Source of the DNA: Candidatus Njordarchaeota archaeon
GTDB lineage: Archaea > Thermoproteota > JANJXX01 > Panguiarchaeales > Panguiarchaeaceae
Length of the DNA stretch: 6,977 bases
Direction: 5' to 3'
NCBI GenBank assembly: GCA_029855985.1
Contig: JAGSHR010000217.1
Location: forward strand, 1 to 6,977
Position 1 is the first letter of the stretch; each line of letters opens with the position of its first letter. This document shows positions 1 to 5,752 of this stretch, piece by piece. The notes beneath the pieces were generated by a model that was given only the letters and a program-made list of their open reading frames with translations, made no database searches and was not told where the DNA came from. The position numbers were made by a program, and so were the translations under genes.

Positions 1-357
1 ATTAAACATTATTGGGAGCAAAAATAACTAGGTTCTAGTTTGGGAGGACTAACAAAAAGTGGTATGACGAGTATTAGGTTGCAACTTTTTTATCTTAGTT
101 CATAGTTTTGTGGTAGATTTTCTCTGTTTTGACCCTTTTTTTGTTCAATATATCCCGGCATATGTTGACAAATAACCTGAGGTTAACTATCCTTGGTTTT
201 CACAGTATTAGAAGCGTTCTGAGTCTTTTCATGGAATTGTGTTTTTCGTGTCTTTTTATTAAAAATGTATGTTTATTTATAATTCAATTGTTTGAACATC
301 TTTCTAATTGTTTTCACTGTTTTGTCCTTTTTTCATTGCTTGATCGCTTACCTAATG
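1..357. other. Gene-free stretch downstream of the unrecognised gene
   Basis: I see no supportable gene here. Both strands are broken by stops, and the short frames that exist encode low-complexity peptides. The + strand is T-rich. It contains small inverted repeats at 26-40 (AACTAG, 3-nt loop, CTAGTT) and 173-185 (TAACCT-G-AGGTTA). It also contains two similar T-rich segments near 118-142 and 311-333 (TTTTC-n-CTGTTTTG-n-CC followed by a T run). Runs of T on the - strand after the gene ending at 358, such as the one within 256-269, could help terminate its transcript, but no clear hairpin-plus-T-run is present. A - strand ATG at 7-9 reads off the left edge and cannot be judged. Confidence 0.6.
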
Positions 358-1818
358 TTAGAAGAGTTCATCTAGTTTCTTTTTCTTTTCTTTTGTTTCT
401 TTTTTTATTCTTTCTATCTCTTTGTCCCAGTGCCACGATAGTTTTTCCCATTCGTGTTTTAGTTTTGGTCTCATGTGTTTTTTCATTGCTAGTGTTGTGT
501 TGCTAATCCATAGTGGGTCTCTTTTTGGTTTCCAGAATCCGTGGGTTGTTGGTGTGGCTAGGTTTGCTGTGTAAATTCTTTTTGTTTTTCCTCTTTTGTC
601 TTCTAGTGAGTATATTCCTGTTATTATGTCTGATTGTTTTATTGTTGTGTATGTTTCGGTCCATAGGTTTTCTTCCCAGTCGTAGAGTCGCTTCATGTCT
701 TCTTTTAGTTTTTGTCTCCACATTTCATAGTAACTTTTCTTTTCCTTTTTTGGTGCTTTTATTGGTCTGCTGGATCTTGATAACGTTGATTTAGTTGCGG
801 GGGGTAAAGGTTTTAACTGGTTCCCTGTTTTTGGTGATATGTCTAGTAGCCCCATGTCTTCGTAGAGCCAGTAGGTTCCCGTTATAAATGATGTGAATAT
901 CCTGGTTGCAATTGGTAGGTAGTCTAGTTCTATTCTGGTTGGGTAAATTGTGAGTTTTTCGAGTGCCATTTTGAATTCCTTGTTGTTTGCTATGTTGATG
1001 AGTTTTTGGAGTGTCCAGTAGCCTAGAAGTCTCCAATAGTTGTTTTTCGTTGCGATGTGGTAGAAGACGGCGTTTTCCTCTTGTTTTTCTTTTATTATTG
1101 TGTATTCCTCGATTCCAAGAATGTTTTTTAGGTAGTATGCGATTCTTGTTTCCACAAATGTTTTAAAGTCTATGTAGATGTGGTGTGCTTGAATTGTCAC
1201 GTAGACCCTTGACGTGTTAGCTTCGAAACCGTAAATGTTTGGTTTAACGTGGAAGTTTAGTGGTAGTTTAACGGTCCATCTGAGGTCATTTAAGAGTTCA
1301 CTTGTCATGTATTTGTACTCGGTGAATGGTACGTTTTTACCAAATTCGCTTGGTTCCTTTTTAACTGTGTTTGGCAAAGTAATTATTAATTTTGCGATTT
1401 CTTTTTCTCTTTCGGTTCCTCGTAATTTCTCATTGTAGATTATTCCAACTAATAGTTTTTCCTCTATTAAGTTCCCGTGGATATCATAGTTGAAGTATTT
1501 AATTACACCAAATAAGCTAAAAGTCTCCTCCTTGATTTTAATCGTTGATTTCAATAAACTAGTTTTTTCACTTGGTTTATCAATGATTTCTATGTTATCT
1601 GGAAGCTCCCCAAAAGTCATAAAGAAGAATTCTCTTAGTAAATGTTTCCAATCTATCTTATCGATTGGTTCGTCTATTAAAAATATGAGTCCTCCCGTGT
1701 CTTTGGATTCGTTTATCGCAACCCACTTTCCTCTTTCCCCTAGAATTTCGAGATGCCAATCTTCAGGATATGAAAATGTGACGCCATAATCTGGGTCTTC
1801 GAAAGTCTTAAACTCCAT
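358..1818 (-). CDS. Unrecognised protein with two PsbP/DUF1795-like domains and a lysine-rich helical tail
   Basis: I do not recognise this 486-residue family as a whole. Near residues 12-21 it has the pattern Y-G-V-T-F-S-Y-P-E-D-W, typical of the start of PsbP-like/DUF1795-type sheet domains. The alternating hydrophobic strands that follow run to about residue 150, where a helix ends in an ITLP segment. Residues about 165-300 look like a second, diverged copy: a W-T-V-K-L-P-L-N-F strand, an F-E-A-N segment, strands, a helix near 'DFKTFVETRIAYYLK', and a terminal E-K-L-T-I strand. A proline/serine-rich linker follows (about 328-360), then charged helices and a C-terminal tail of about 30 residues dominated by K and E. 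There is no signal peptide or membrane segment, so the protein is probably cytosolic. I chose the ATG at 1816-1818 because a TATA box lies about 24 bp upstream, which fits a leaderless message. An in-frame GTG at 1825-1827 would add three residues. Third codon positions lose T steadily toward the 3' end. The reading frame is solid; any function is unknown. Confidence 0.8.
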   Translation of the reverse strand: MEFKTFEDPDYGVTFSYPEDWHLEILGERGKWVAINESKDTGGLIFLIDEPIDKIDWKHLLREFFFMTFGELPDNIEIIDKPSEKTSLLKSTIKIKEETFSLFGVIKYFNYDIHGNLIEEKLLVGIIYNEKLRGTEREKEIAKLIITLPNTVKKEPSEFGKNVPFTEYKYMTSELLNDLRWTVKLPLNFHVKPNIYGFEANTSRVYVTIQAHHIYIDFKTFVETRIAYYLKNILGIEEYTIIKEKQEENAVFYHIATKNNYWRLLGYWTLQKLINIANNKEFKMALEKLTIYPTRIELDYLPIATRIFTSFITGTYWLYEDMGLLDISPKTGNQLKPLPPATKSTLSRSSRPIKAPKKEKKSYYEMWRQKLKEDMKRLYDWEENLWTETYTTIKQSDIITGIYSLEDKRGKTKRIYTANLATPTTHGFWKPKRDPLWISNTTLAMKKHMRPKLKHEWEKLSWHWDKEIERIKKETKEKKKKLDELF

Positions 1819-1838
1819 TTTTATCACGACAATACCCG

Positions 1839-1844
1839 TTTATA
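1839..1844 (-). promoter_or_regulatory. Probable TATA box of the unrecognised - strand gene
   Basis: On the - strand the sequence reads CTATAAAC, with the TATAAA core at 1839-1844. Its centre lies about 24 bp upstream of the ATG ending at 1818. That is close to the 25-27 bp between TATA box and transcription start in archaea, so transcription would begin at or next to the ATG and give a leaderless message. No Shine-Dalgarno sequence precedes either the ATG or the upstream GTG, which agrees with this. The assignment is inferred from spacing only. Confidence 0.5.
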
Positions 1845-1848
1845 GGGG

Positions 1849-1866
1849 CATCAATAATTAATGATG
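1849..1866. repeat. Imperfect 18-bp palindrome upstream of the - strand gene
   Basis: The arms CATCA and TGATG enclose an AT-rich centre. Only one of the nine symmetric base pairs is mismatched (positions 1854 and 1861). It lies directly upstream of the TATA box at 1839-1844, where a regulator could touch the basal transcription factors. It may be an operator, or a chance dyad in AT-rich DNA. Confidence 0.4.
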
Positions 1867-1948
1867 TTAAACCCTTGATAACTCAACATATATGTATAAA
1901 GACTAATTTTTTATAAAAATAAATCCGAAATCGATCTACATTTAGGGG

Positions 1949-1968
1949 CGTTTGAACCCTTTCAAGCG
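1949..1968. repeat. Inverted repeat, 8-bp arms with 4-nt centre
   Basis: CGTTTGAA and TTCAAGCG flank CCCT. Seven of the eight arm pairs match and the eighth is a G/T pairing. It is the first of three dyads on the ATPase side of the divergent region. It lies about 85 bp upstream of the ATPase start, too far for a simple core promoter element, so an operator or an element used at RNA level is possible. Confidence 0.45.
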
Positions 1969-1975
1969 TATCAAT

Positions 1976-1995
1976 GTTAATTTTGGAGAATTAAC
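1976..1995. repeat. Perfect inverted repeat, 7-bp arms with 6-nt centre
   Basis: GTTAATT and AATTAAC flank TTGGAG, and all seven arm pairs match. It is the second dyad in the series leading to the ATPase start, centred 27 bp after the first and 39 bp before the third. The arms share no obvious sequence with the other dyads. This argues for different binding sites, or chance in AT-rich DNA, rather than one repeated operator. Confidence 0.45.
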
Positions 1996-2013
1996 TGTTA
2001 GATTTTTATTCGC

Positions 2014-2045
2014 ATTATACGAATATTCGTATAATACGAATATTC
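2014..2045. promoter_or_regulatory. Perfect 22-bp palindrome plus a 12-bp direct copy at the ATPase promoter
   Basis: Positions 2014-2035 form a perfect 22-bp palindrome with left arm ATTATACGAAT. The 12-mer ATACGAATATTC inside it (2017-2028) recurs at 2034-2045, offset 17 bp, ending seven bases before the ATG at 2053. The CGTATAAT part (2028-2035) is TATA-like and lies about 20-30 bp upstream of the two candidate ATGs, so the element overlaps where TBP would bind or where transcription would start. The likely role is an operator bound by a dimer, repressing the ATPase gene, perhaps by the ATPase's own winged helix. The symmetry is directly visible; the role is inferred. Confidence 0.6.
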
Positions 2046-2052
2046 ATGATAG

Positions 2053-3177
2053 ATGAATGATATGAAAATCCCCTGTCTAAAAGATGGCATTTTTGCTAGA
2101 TCAACTCTTAAGCCACTTGAATCTGTTTTTGATTTTGAGGAAGAAAAAAGAAAGATTGTATTCTACTCGATCAATGGTGAATGGTTTGTTGTTTCTGGCT
2201 TAAGACGCACTGGAAAAACAACCCTCGTTAGATCGGTATGTAATGCGATTGATGTTCTACCAATATATGTGAACCTTTGGGAAATACATGGGGAAAGAAA
2301 AGAAGCTTTAGTACTCGAGAAAATAGTAAATGACCTTAAAGAGAAAGTCAAGCGATTGAAACTTAGAGATGTCTTAGGAAGAATTCAGAAAATAGGTTTC
2401 CTTGAAGTATCAGTTGATCTAAGGGAACGTAATAAAACTAAGTTAGAGAACATATTGGTGAGTCTTTCAAATAAAAAGAAGATCGTTCTAATATTAGATG
2501 AGATCCAAGTTATGAGAGGAGAGAGAAGCTTTTTCGAATATTTAGCCGCATTACACGATATCGCTTCTCCCAATATTAGCGTAGTTTTTCTTGGTTCAAT
2601 AGTGTCTCTAAAACAAATATTAGAGGAAAACTATGCAAAACCCTTGTTTGGTCGACTTGGTGATGAAATTCGATTATCACCTCTCAAGAACTATGAAGCT
2701 ATAGGCATGCTGAGAAAGGGATATAGCCAGTGTGATGTTTCAGTGAACGATGATTTAATTATTGAGGCTGCTAGAAGACTGGGAGGCTTCCCGGGATGGA
2801 TAGCAAGTTTTGGAAGGCTATCCGTACTAGATTACTATATTACTGGAAAATTTGATATTGAGAAAGTATATGATAGGCTTATTAAGGAAGCTAAACAGGT
2901 CATCTATGATGAAATTGCTAGAGCGATTTTGGGGCGAAGAAACATCAGAGGGTACCTAAAGATACTAAGATACTTGGGGGAACATGGAGAAATAACTGTT
3001 TCAAAGACTGCAAGGATAATCGAAAAAAAACCAAACACAGCCCTAATATACATAAACCACTTAGTGAACGTTGGGATAATCACAAAAATAAAAGATAGAT
3101 ATGTCGTTTCAGATCCCATATTGAGAGAAGTATTAGCCGAAAAAAACATGGAGAAGGAAGTCAAAATTAGGCTATAA
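2053..3177 (+). CDS. Archaeal ATPase (PF01637/COG1672-like) with C-terminal winged helix
   Basis: This is a 374-residue P-loop ATPase. The Walker A motif is G-L-R-R-T-G-K-T-T (residues 49-57), followed by a strand V-L-P-I-Y-V-N-L. The Walker B motif is I-V-L-I-L-D-E-I-Q (144-152; D149, E150). A sensor-like V-V-F-L-G-S strand lies at 177-182, and P-L-F-G-R near 197-201 carries the arginine usual in this family. G-G-F-P-G-W-I follows at 244-250. Residues about 295-365 form a winged-helix domain ending in Y-V-V-S-D-P-I-L-R-E-V, as is typical of archaeal ATPases. All key motifs are intact. There is no signal peptide or membrane segment. Members of this family are expanded in archaea and mostly uncharacterised; DNA-linked or defence roles have been proposed. 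The ATG at 2053 is used here; another in-frame ATG is at 2062. No Shine-Dalgarno site is visible, so the message may be leaderless. It is a single-gene unit, divergent from the left gene and convergent with ubiA. Confidence 0.88.
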   Translation: MNDMKIPCLKDGIFARSTLKPLESVFDFEEEKRKIVFYSINGEWFVVSGLRRTGKTTLVRSVCNAIDVLPIYVNLWEIHGERKEALVLEKIVNDLKEKVKRLKLRDVLGRIQKIGFLEVSVDLRERNKTKLENILVSLSNKKKIVLILDEIQVMRGERSFFEYLAALHDIASPNISVVFLGSIVSLKQILEENYAKPLFGRLGDEIRLSPLKNYEAIGMLRKGYSQCDVSVNDDLIIEAARRLGGFPGWIASFGRLSVLDYYITGKFDIEKVYDRLIKEAKQVIYDEIARAILGRRNIRGYLKILRYLGEHGEITVSKTARIIEKKPNTALIYINHLVNVGIITKIKDRYVVSDPILREVLAEKNMEKEVKIRL

Positions 3178-3195
3178 GGAACACTTTTTGTGTCC
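3178..3195 (+). terminator. Small hairpin right after the ATPase stop codon
   Basis: Directly after the stop, ACAC and GTGT pair across a TTTTT loop, extended by GG/CC with one bulged A. The stem is short (six pairs) and the T run is in the loop rather than after the stem, so this is not a classical terminator. It lies in the 48-bp gap between two converging genes, where transcription from both sides must end. The T run itself could serve as an archaeal T-tract stop for the + strand. Confidence 0.3.
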
Positions 3196-3225
3196 ACCTT
3201 TGACCCTGTAACATCATGCAAATAT

Positions 3226-4137
3226 TTAATATAATAATGGCAAAGTCTTATCTAATATGATGCCTAACGCCACCGTTATGCTTATGACTAGGTTTATGTT
3301 GAATGCTTTTTTTATGTCATTCTTCCAAGCGTAAAAGTGTTGAACCGAGATTAGCGCGGTTGTAACAATATTAGTAGTGAACGTGTAAAATCCAAGCCCG
3401 TATAAGAAATATCCAAAGTATAATAGAGCCAAGAATATTACGTGAAAAACTATAGCAATAATCTTCGCATTTTTGGAGCTAACTAAAGCAGGGATACTGC
3501 CCAAATGGTATTCTCTATCGAACTCCATATCCATAATGCTATAAATTGTGTCAAAACCTGCAACCCAAAACACAATGGCAAATATGTATACCCATGGAGC
3601 CCCCAGTATCGCTTGAATAAGTGAGATTTCACTAGGATCCATCACAGCTATTGCGCCACCAGCTATAGAGAATCCTAGTGCGAAGCCCAGATGCATGTGG
3701 GGTAAGGGATGCCATCTTTTGGCGTAGGGATAAGTTCCAATGATCAAGAGAGCTAGGGGTGATAGCATTAGTGCATATACGTTTAACTCAAAGGATGCAT
3801 ATATAAATAAGAGAACCCCGATAGCCGCAATCGTCCAAGCCTCTTTAAGCGAGATTTCACCGCTAACCAAGTGTCTACCTTGAGTTCTGGGATTTAATTT
3901 ATCTATGGGGTAATCCACTATGTTGTTAATAGCTATTCCAAAGGTTCTAAGTCCAAAAAGCGCTAGAAACAACATGATTACTTGAAACACCGATAGATTA
4001 GAATTTACAAGTAAAGCGCCCGCATAAACGAACGGTAAACTAAATACTGTATGTTCAACCCTAATAAAACTCAACCACCTAGCCACAACGTTTCTCTGTT
4101 TTCCTCTCCCAGGATCCCACTTAATTTCCTTCCCCAT
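3226..4137 (-). CDS. UbiA-family aromatic prenyltransferase (MqnP / 4-hydroxybenzoate-type)
   Basis: This is a 303-residue membrane prenyltransferase with about nine hydrophobic segments, the usual UbiA count. The first Asp-rich motif is N-N-I-V-D-Y-P-I-D (residues 71-79; N71, D75 and D79 should bind Mg-diphosphate). It is followed by N-P-R-T-Q-G-R-H (82-89), a hallmark of the MqnP/UbiA_other group. The second motif is D-T-I-Y-S-I-M-D-M-E-F-D (196-207), then a G-S-I-P-A-L segment. Family knowledge: these enzymes attach a polyprenyl chain to an aromatic acid at the membrane, releasing PPi. The start is the ATG at 4135-4137. A TTG just before it would add one residue, but the ATG sits seven bases after a strong GGGGGAG site. 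The frame overlaps the end of the upstream ubiD by 17 bases, which implies coupled translation and a shared pathway. The sequence motifs favour MqnP-like over the geranylgeranylglyceryl phosphate lipid branch. The native aromatic substrate cannot be told. Confidence 0.88.
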   Translation of the reverse strand: MGKEIKWDPGRGKQRNVVARWLSFIRVEHTVFSLPFVYAGALLVNSNLSVFQVIMLFLALFGLRTFGIAINNIVDYPIDKLNPRTQGRHLVSGEISLKEAWTIAAIGVLLFIYASFELNVYALMLSPLALLIIGTYPYAKRWHPLPHMHLGFALGFSIAGGAIAVMDPSEISLIQAILGAPWVYIFAIVFWVAGFDTIYSIMDMEFDREYHLGSIPALVSSKNAKIIAIVFHVIFLALLYFGYFLYGLGFYTFTTNIVTTALISVQHFYAWKNDIKKAFNINLVISITVALGIILDKTLPLLY

Positions 4138-5602
4138 CAAAGTTCTCCCCCAAGATTTTATTTATAACGCTCCTCAATTTGTCTAGAAGTTCTTCATCTT
4201 CAACCAGCTCTTCAGGCCACTCTTTTCCATCGTTTTCCTCTGGAAGCTTCTTAGTAGCATCTATACCAAGCTTGGATCCGTATGATGGAGAGATCATTGC
4301 AGGGTCCAAAGCATCAGTATGAGTATATGGTACAACTAATACGTCTCTTTGTGGGTTCACGTTGGCAGATACAGCCCAGATTACCTCGTTTAAATTGTGA
4401 ACATTAATCGTGTGATCAACCACTATGATGATCTTGTTTAGTGCTGTTTGACCTAGCCCCCAGAGTGCCATCATAACCTTCTTCGCGTGACCAGGGTACC
4501 TTTTCTTTATAGAAACTATAAGGACTCCTTGAAAAACGCCGTACTCTGGTAGGTTCATGTCAACTACTTCTGGAAGCATAAATTTGAGTATCGGCAAAAA
4601 CACTCTTTCTATGGCTTTACCTATCACCGCGTCTTCTAATGGGGGCTTACCTACTACACTTCCATAGTATATTGGATTATCGCGATGGTACATTTTTTCA
4701 ACATAGAAAATAGGGTACTTCTCTTGAGGCTTGTCGTAGTAACCAAAGTGATCCCCAAATGGACCCTCATCCACTAACTCCTTCGTTTTCACGTAACCCT
4801 CTAATATGACCTCTGCATGCGCGGGAACTAGAATTCCATTATCTAACTCGAAGACCTCCACTCCTTCACCCCTAATCGAACCAGCAAAAACATACTTGTC
4901 TAACGGATAAGGAACAGGGGCTACACCAGTAAACATTGTACCAGGATCCACTCCGATAGCTATGGCCACTGGCATTTCGTCTTTGGATTTCTCTATCGCT
5001 TTTTGATGTGCAAGTGAACCCCTCTTGTGTATTTGCCAGTGAATTACACCCCTCTTCCCGTCAAGAAGCATCACCCTGTAAACTCCCATATTGTTTACCC
5101 CTGTCTCAGGGTCCCTCGTTATCACCAATGAAAAAGTCAAATATCGACCACCATCTTTTGGCCAAGTTTTAAAAGCTGGCAACTTATCAAGGGGATCATC
5201 ATCAGCATTAATAACATTTTCTTTAAACTCTGCCTTCTTCACTCTCTTAGGAGCAAACCCCGCGATCTTCGTTAAATCTGTTAATCCCTTGATTTTCCCC
5301 ATTAAACCGCTCGGCATCTGCCCTGAAGCAAACTTTAGAAGAAACTCTCCTACCTCCTCAAACCTCTTTAATCCCAATGATTCTCGAAAAGTGGTGATAT
5401 CGGGAAACAGGTTACCTGCCACTCTCCAACCTGGAAAACCCTTTACTTTAGTGAAAACTACAGATGGACCCCTATTATACATGATTTGCCTTAAAACCGC
5501 TGGGATTTCTAGTATTGGCGAGAGCTCATCGTCTATTTCAACAAGTTTATTTCTGCCCTTCAACCATTCAATGTATTCCCTCAAATCTCTTAGGGCTCCC
5601 AA
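4121..5602 (-). CDS. ubiD: UbiD-family prenylated-FMN decarboxylase
   Basis: From the TTG at 5600-5602 this is a 493-residue UbiD-family protein, the normal length. It begins with D-L-R-E-Y-I-E-W-L at about residues 6-14, as UbiD proteins do. N-N-M-G-V-Y-R (N171, R176) and H-W-Q-I-H-K (H188, H192) belong to the cofactor and metal site. E-G-P-F-G-D-H (E279, D284) completes the Glu-Arg-Glu/Asp catalytic set. The C-terminal part has D-H-T-I-N-V-H-N-L-N-E-V-I-W-A and T-H-T-D-A-L-D-P, also typical. The family removes CO2 from aromatic or unsaturated acids using prenyl-FMN, which a UbiX enzyme (not in this window) supplies. Overlap with ubiA suggests decarboxylation of a prenylated aromatic acid in quinone synthesis. 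The alternative is trans-anhydromevalonate-5-phosphate decarboxylase of the archaeal mevalonate route. No in-frame ATG exists before residue 41, so the start is non-ATG: TTGs at 5602 (preferred), 5584, 5623 or 5668. The 5668 start adds an unusual 22-residue leader. Confidence 0.9.
   Translation of the reverse strand: MGALRDLREYIEWLKGRNKLVEIDDELSPILEIPAVLRQIMYNRGPSVVFTKVKGFPGWRVAGNLFPDITTFRESLGLKRFEEVGEFLLKFASGQMPSGLMGKIKGLTDLTKIAGFAPKRVKKAEFKENVINADDDPLDKLPAFKTWPKDGGRYLTFSLVITRDPETGVNNMGVYRVMLLDGKRGVIHWQIHKRGSLAHQKAIEKSKDEMPVAIAIGVDPGTMFTGVAPVPYPLDKYVFAGSIRGEGVEVFELDNGILVPAHAEVILEGYVKTKELVDEGPFGDHFGYYDKPQEKYPIFYVEKMYHRDNPIYYGSVVGKPPLEDAVIGKAIERVFLPILKFMLPEVVDMNLPEYGVFQGVLIVSIKKRYPGHAKKVMMALWGLGQTALNKIIIVVDHTINVHNLNEVIWAVSANVNPQRDVLVVPYTHTDALDPAMISPSYGSKLGIDATKKLPEENDGKEWPEELVEDEELLDKLRSVINKILGENFDGEGN
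4145..4151 (-). promoter_or_regulatory. Strong Shine-Dalgarno site for ubiA inside the end of ubiD
   Basis: On the - strand GGGGGAG lies seven bases upstream of the ubiA ATG (4135-4137) and inside the last codons of ubiD. It decides the ubiA start and supports translational coupling within one message. The single or first genes of this window lack such a site, matching the archaeal habit of leaderless first genes and Shine-Dalgarno-led internal operon genes. Confidence 0.7.
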
Positions 5603-5684
5603 ATTAAGACACCATATGAGCAAATAAATGCGAATATTGAAGTTGAGACGCGTGGTCCCCCTATTCAAAATAAATATTGGGAGA

Positions 5685-5690
5685 TTTAAA
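5685..5690 (-). promoter_or_regulatory. Possible TATA box for the ubiD-ubiA unit
   Basis: On the - strand CTTTTAAATC contains a TTTAAA core. Transcription from it should start near 5662, upstream of the preferred ubiD start at 5602 but downstream of the furthest TTG at 5668. A T-rich TTTTTTATA sequence near 5721-5729 is another candidate box. A third AT element (- strand CATTTATTT, 5622-5630) lies about 24 bp before 5602. Which one is used cannot be settled by eye. Confidence 0.35.
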
Positions 5691-5719
5691 AGGAGAGTAC
5701 CAAGAATAAGCGATAGAAA

Positions 5720-5747
5720 ATATAAAAAATAGAATGAGAAAAATACC
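5720..5747 (-). terminator. T-rich tract after the pyrophosphatase gene
   Basis: Just after the pyrophosphatase stop codon the - strand reads a series of T runs (TATTTTTCTC, then ATTTTTTATA). Archaeal transcription ends efficiently at such T-rich tracts without a stem, so this is a likely terminator separating the pyrophosphatase message from ubiD-ubiA. Read-through into ubiD is possible because all three genes run the same way. Confidence 0.45.
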
Positions 5748-5752
5748 TTCCC

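Larger units (their letters stand above)
1828..2052. promoter_or_regulatory. Divergent control region rich in dyad symmetries
   Basis: This 225-bp gap separates two genes transcribed away from each other, so it must carry both promoters. Besides a TATA box for the left gene, it holds an 18-bp imperfect palindrome (1849-1866), a 10-bp palindrome ACATATATGT (1886-1895), an AT-rich stretch (about 1896-1922), and three longer dyads on the ATPase side (1949-1968, 1976-1995, 2014-2035). No coding frame of note lies in it. The density of symmetric elements suggests protein binding sites, most likely regulatory. No known archaeal operator or origin motif could be assigned by eye. Confidence 0.55.

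Noticed and set aside
26..40. AACTAG-GTT-CTAGTT considered as a tRNA T-arm
   Set aside because: The loop is 3 nt rather than 7, and no acceptor stem, D arm or anticodon arm can be built around it.
129..506. A + strand frame of 125 codons, very hydrophobic, suggesting a small membrane protein
   Set aside because: It runs antisense into the 3' end of the - strand gene. Its Phe/Leu/Ser-rich content is what antisense of A-rich lysine/glutamate codons gives, and no ribosome site or promoter supports it.
513..794. A + strand frame coding for Leu/Phe/Val-rich peptide inside the unrecognised gene
   Set aside because: It is antisense of the lysine-rich C-terminal region of the longer gene; its hydrophobicity is a by-product of that composition.
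503..1036. Two same-strand shorter frames (503-721 and 791-1036) within the unrecognised gene, considered as signs of a frameshift
   Set aside because: The main frame is open and protein-like from end to end. The alternative frames are Thr/Asn/His/Arg-rich, as expected for out-of-frame reading of A/C-rich codons.
1860..1950. A C-box-like ATGATGT considered as the start of a C/D box guide RNA
   Set aside because: The match is imperfect and no CTGA D box lies at a suitable distance downstream.
1828..3177. A Cdc6/Orc1-type replication origin: ATPase with winged helix next to repeats
   Set aside because: The ATPase motifs (GLRRTGKTT, LFGR, GGFPGW) fit the PF01637 archaeal ATPases, not Cdc6. The dyads differ from one another and do not look like origin recognition boxes, although a replication role cannot be fully excluded.
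5091..5627. Long + strand frame antisense to ubiD
   Set aside because: The opposite frame carries all UbiD catalytic motifs; the antisense product is Ser/Pro-rich with no recognisable motif.
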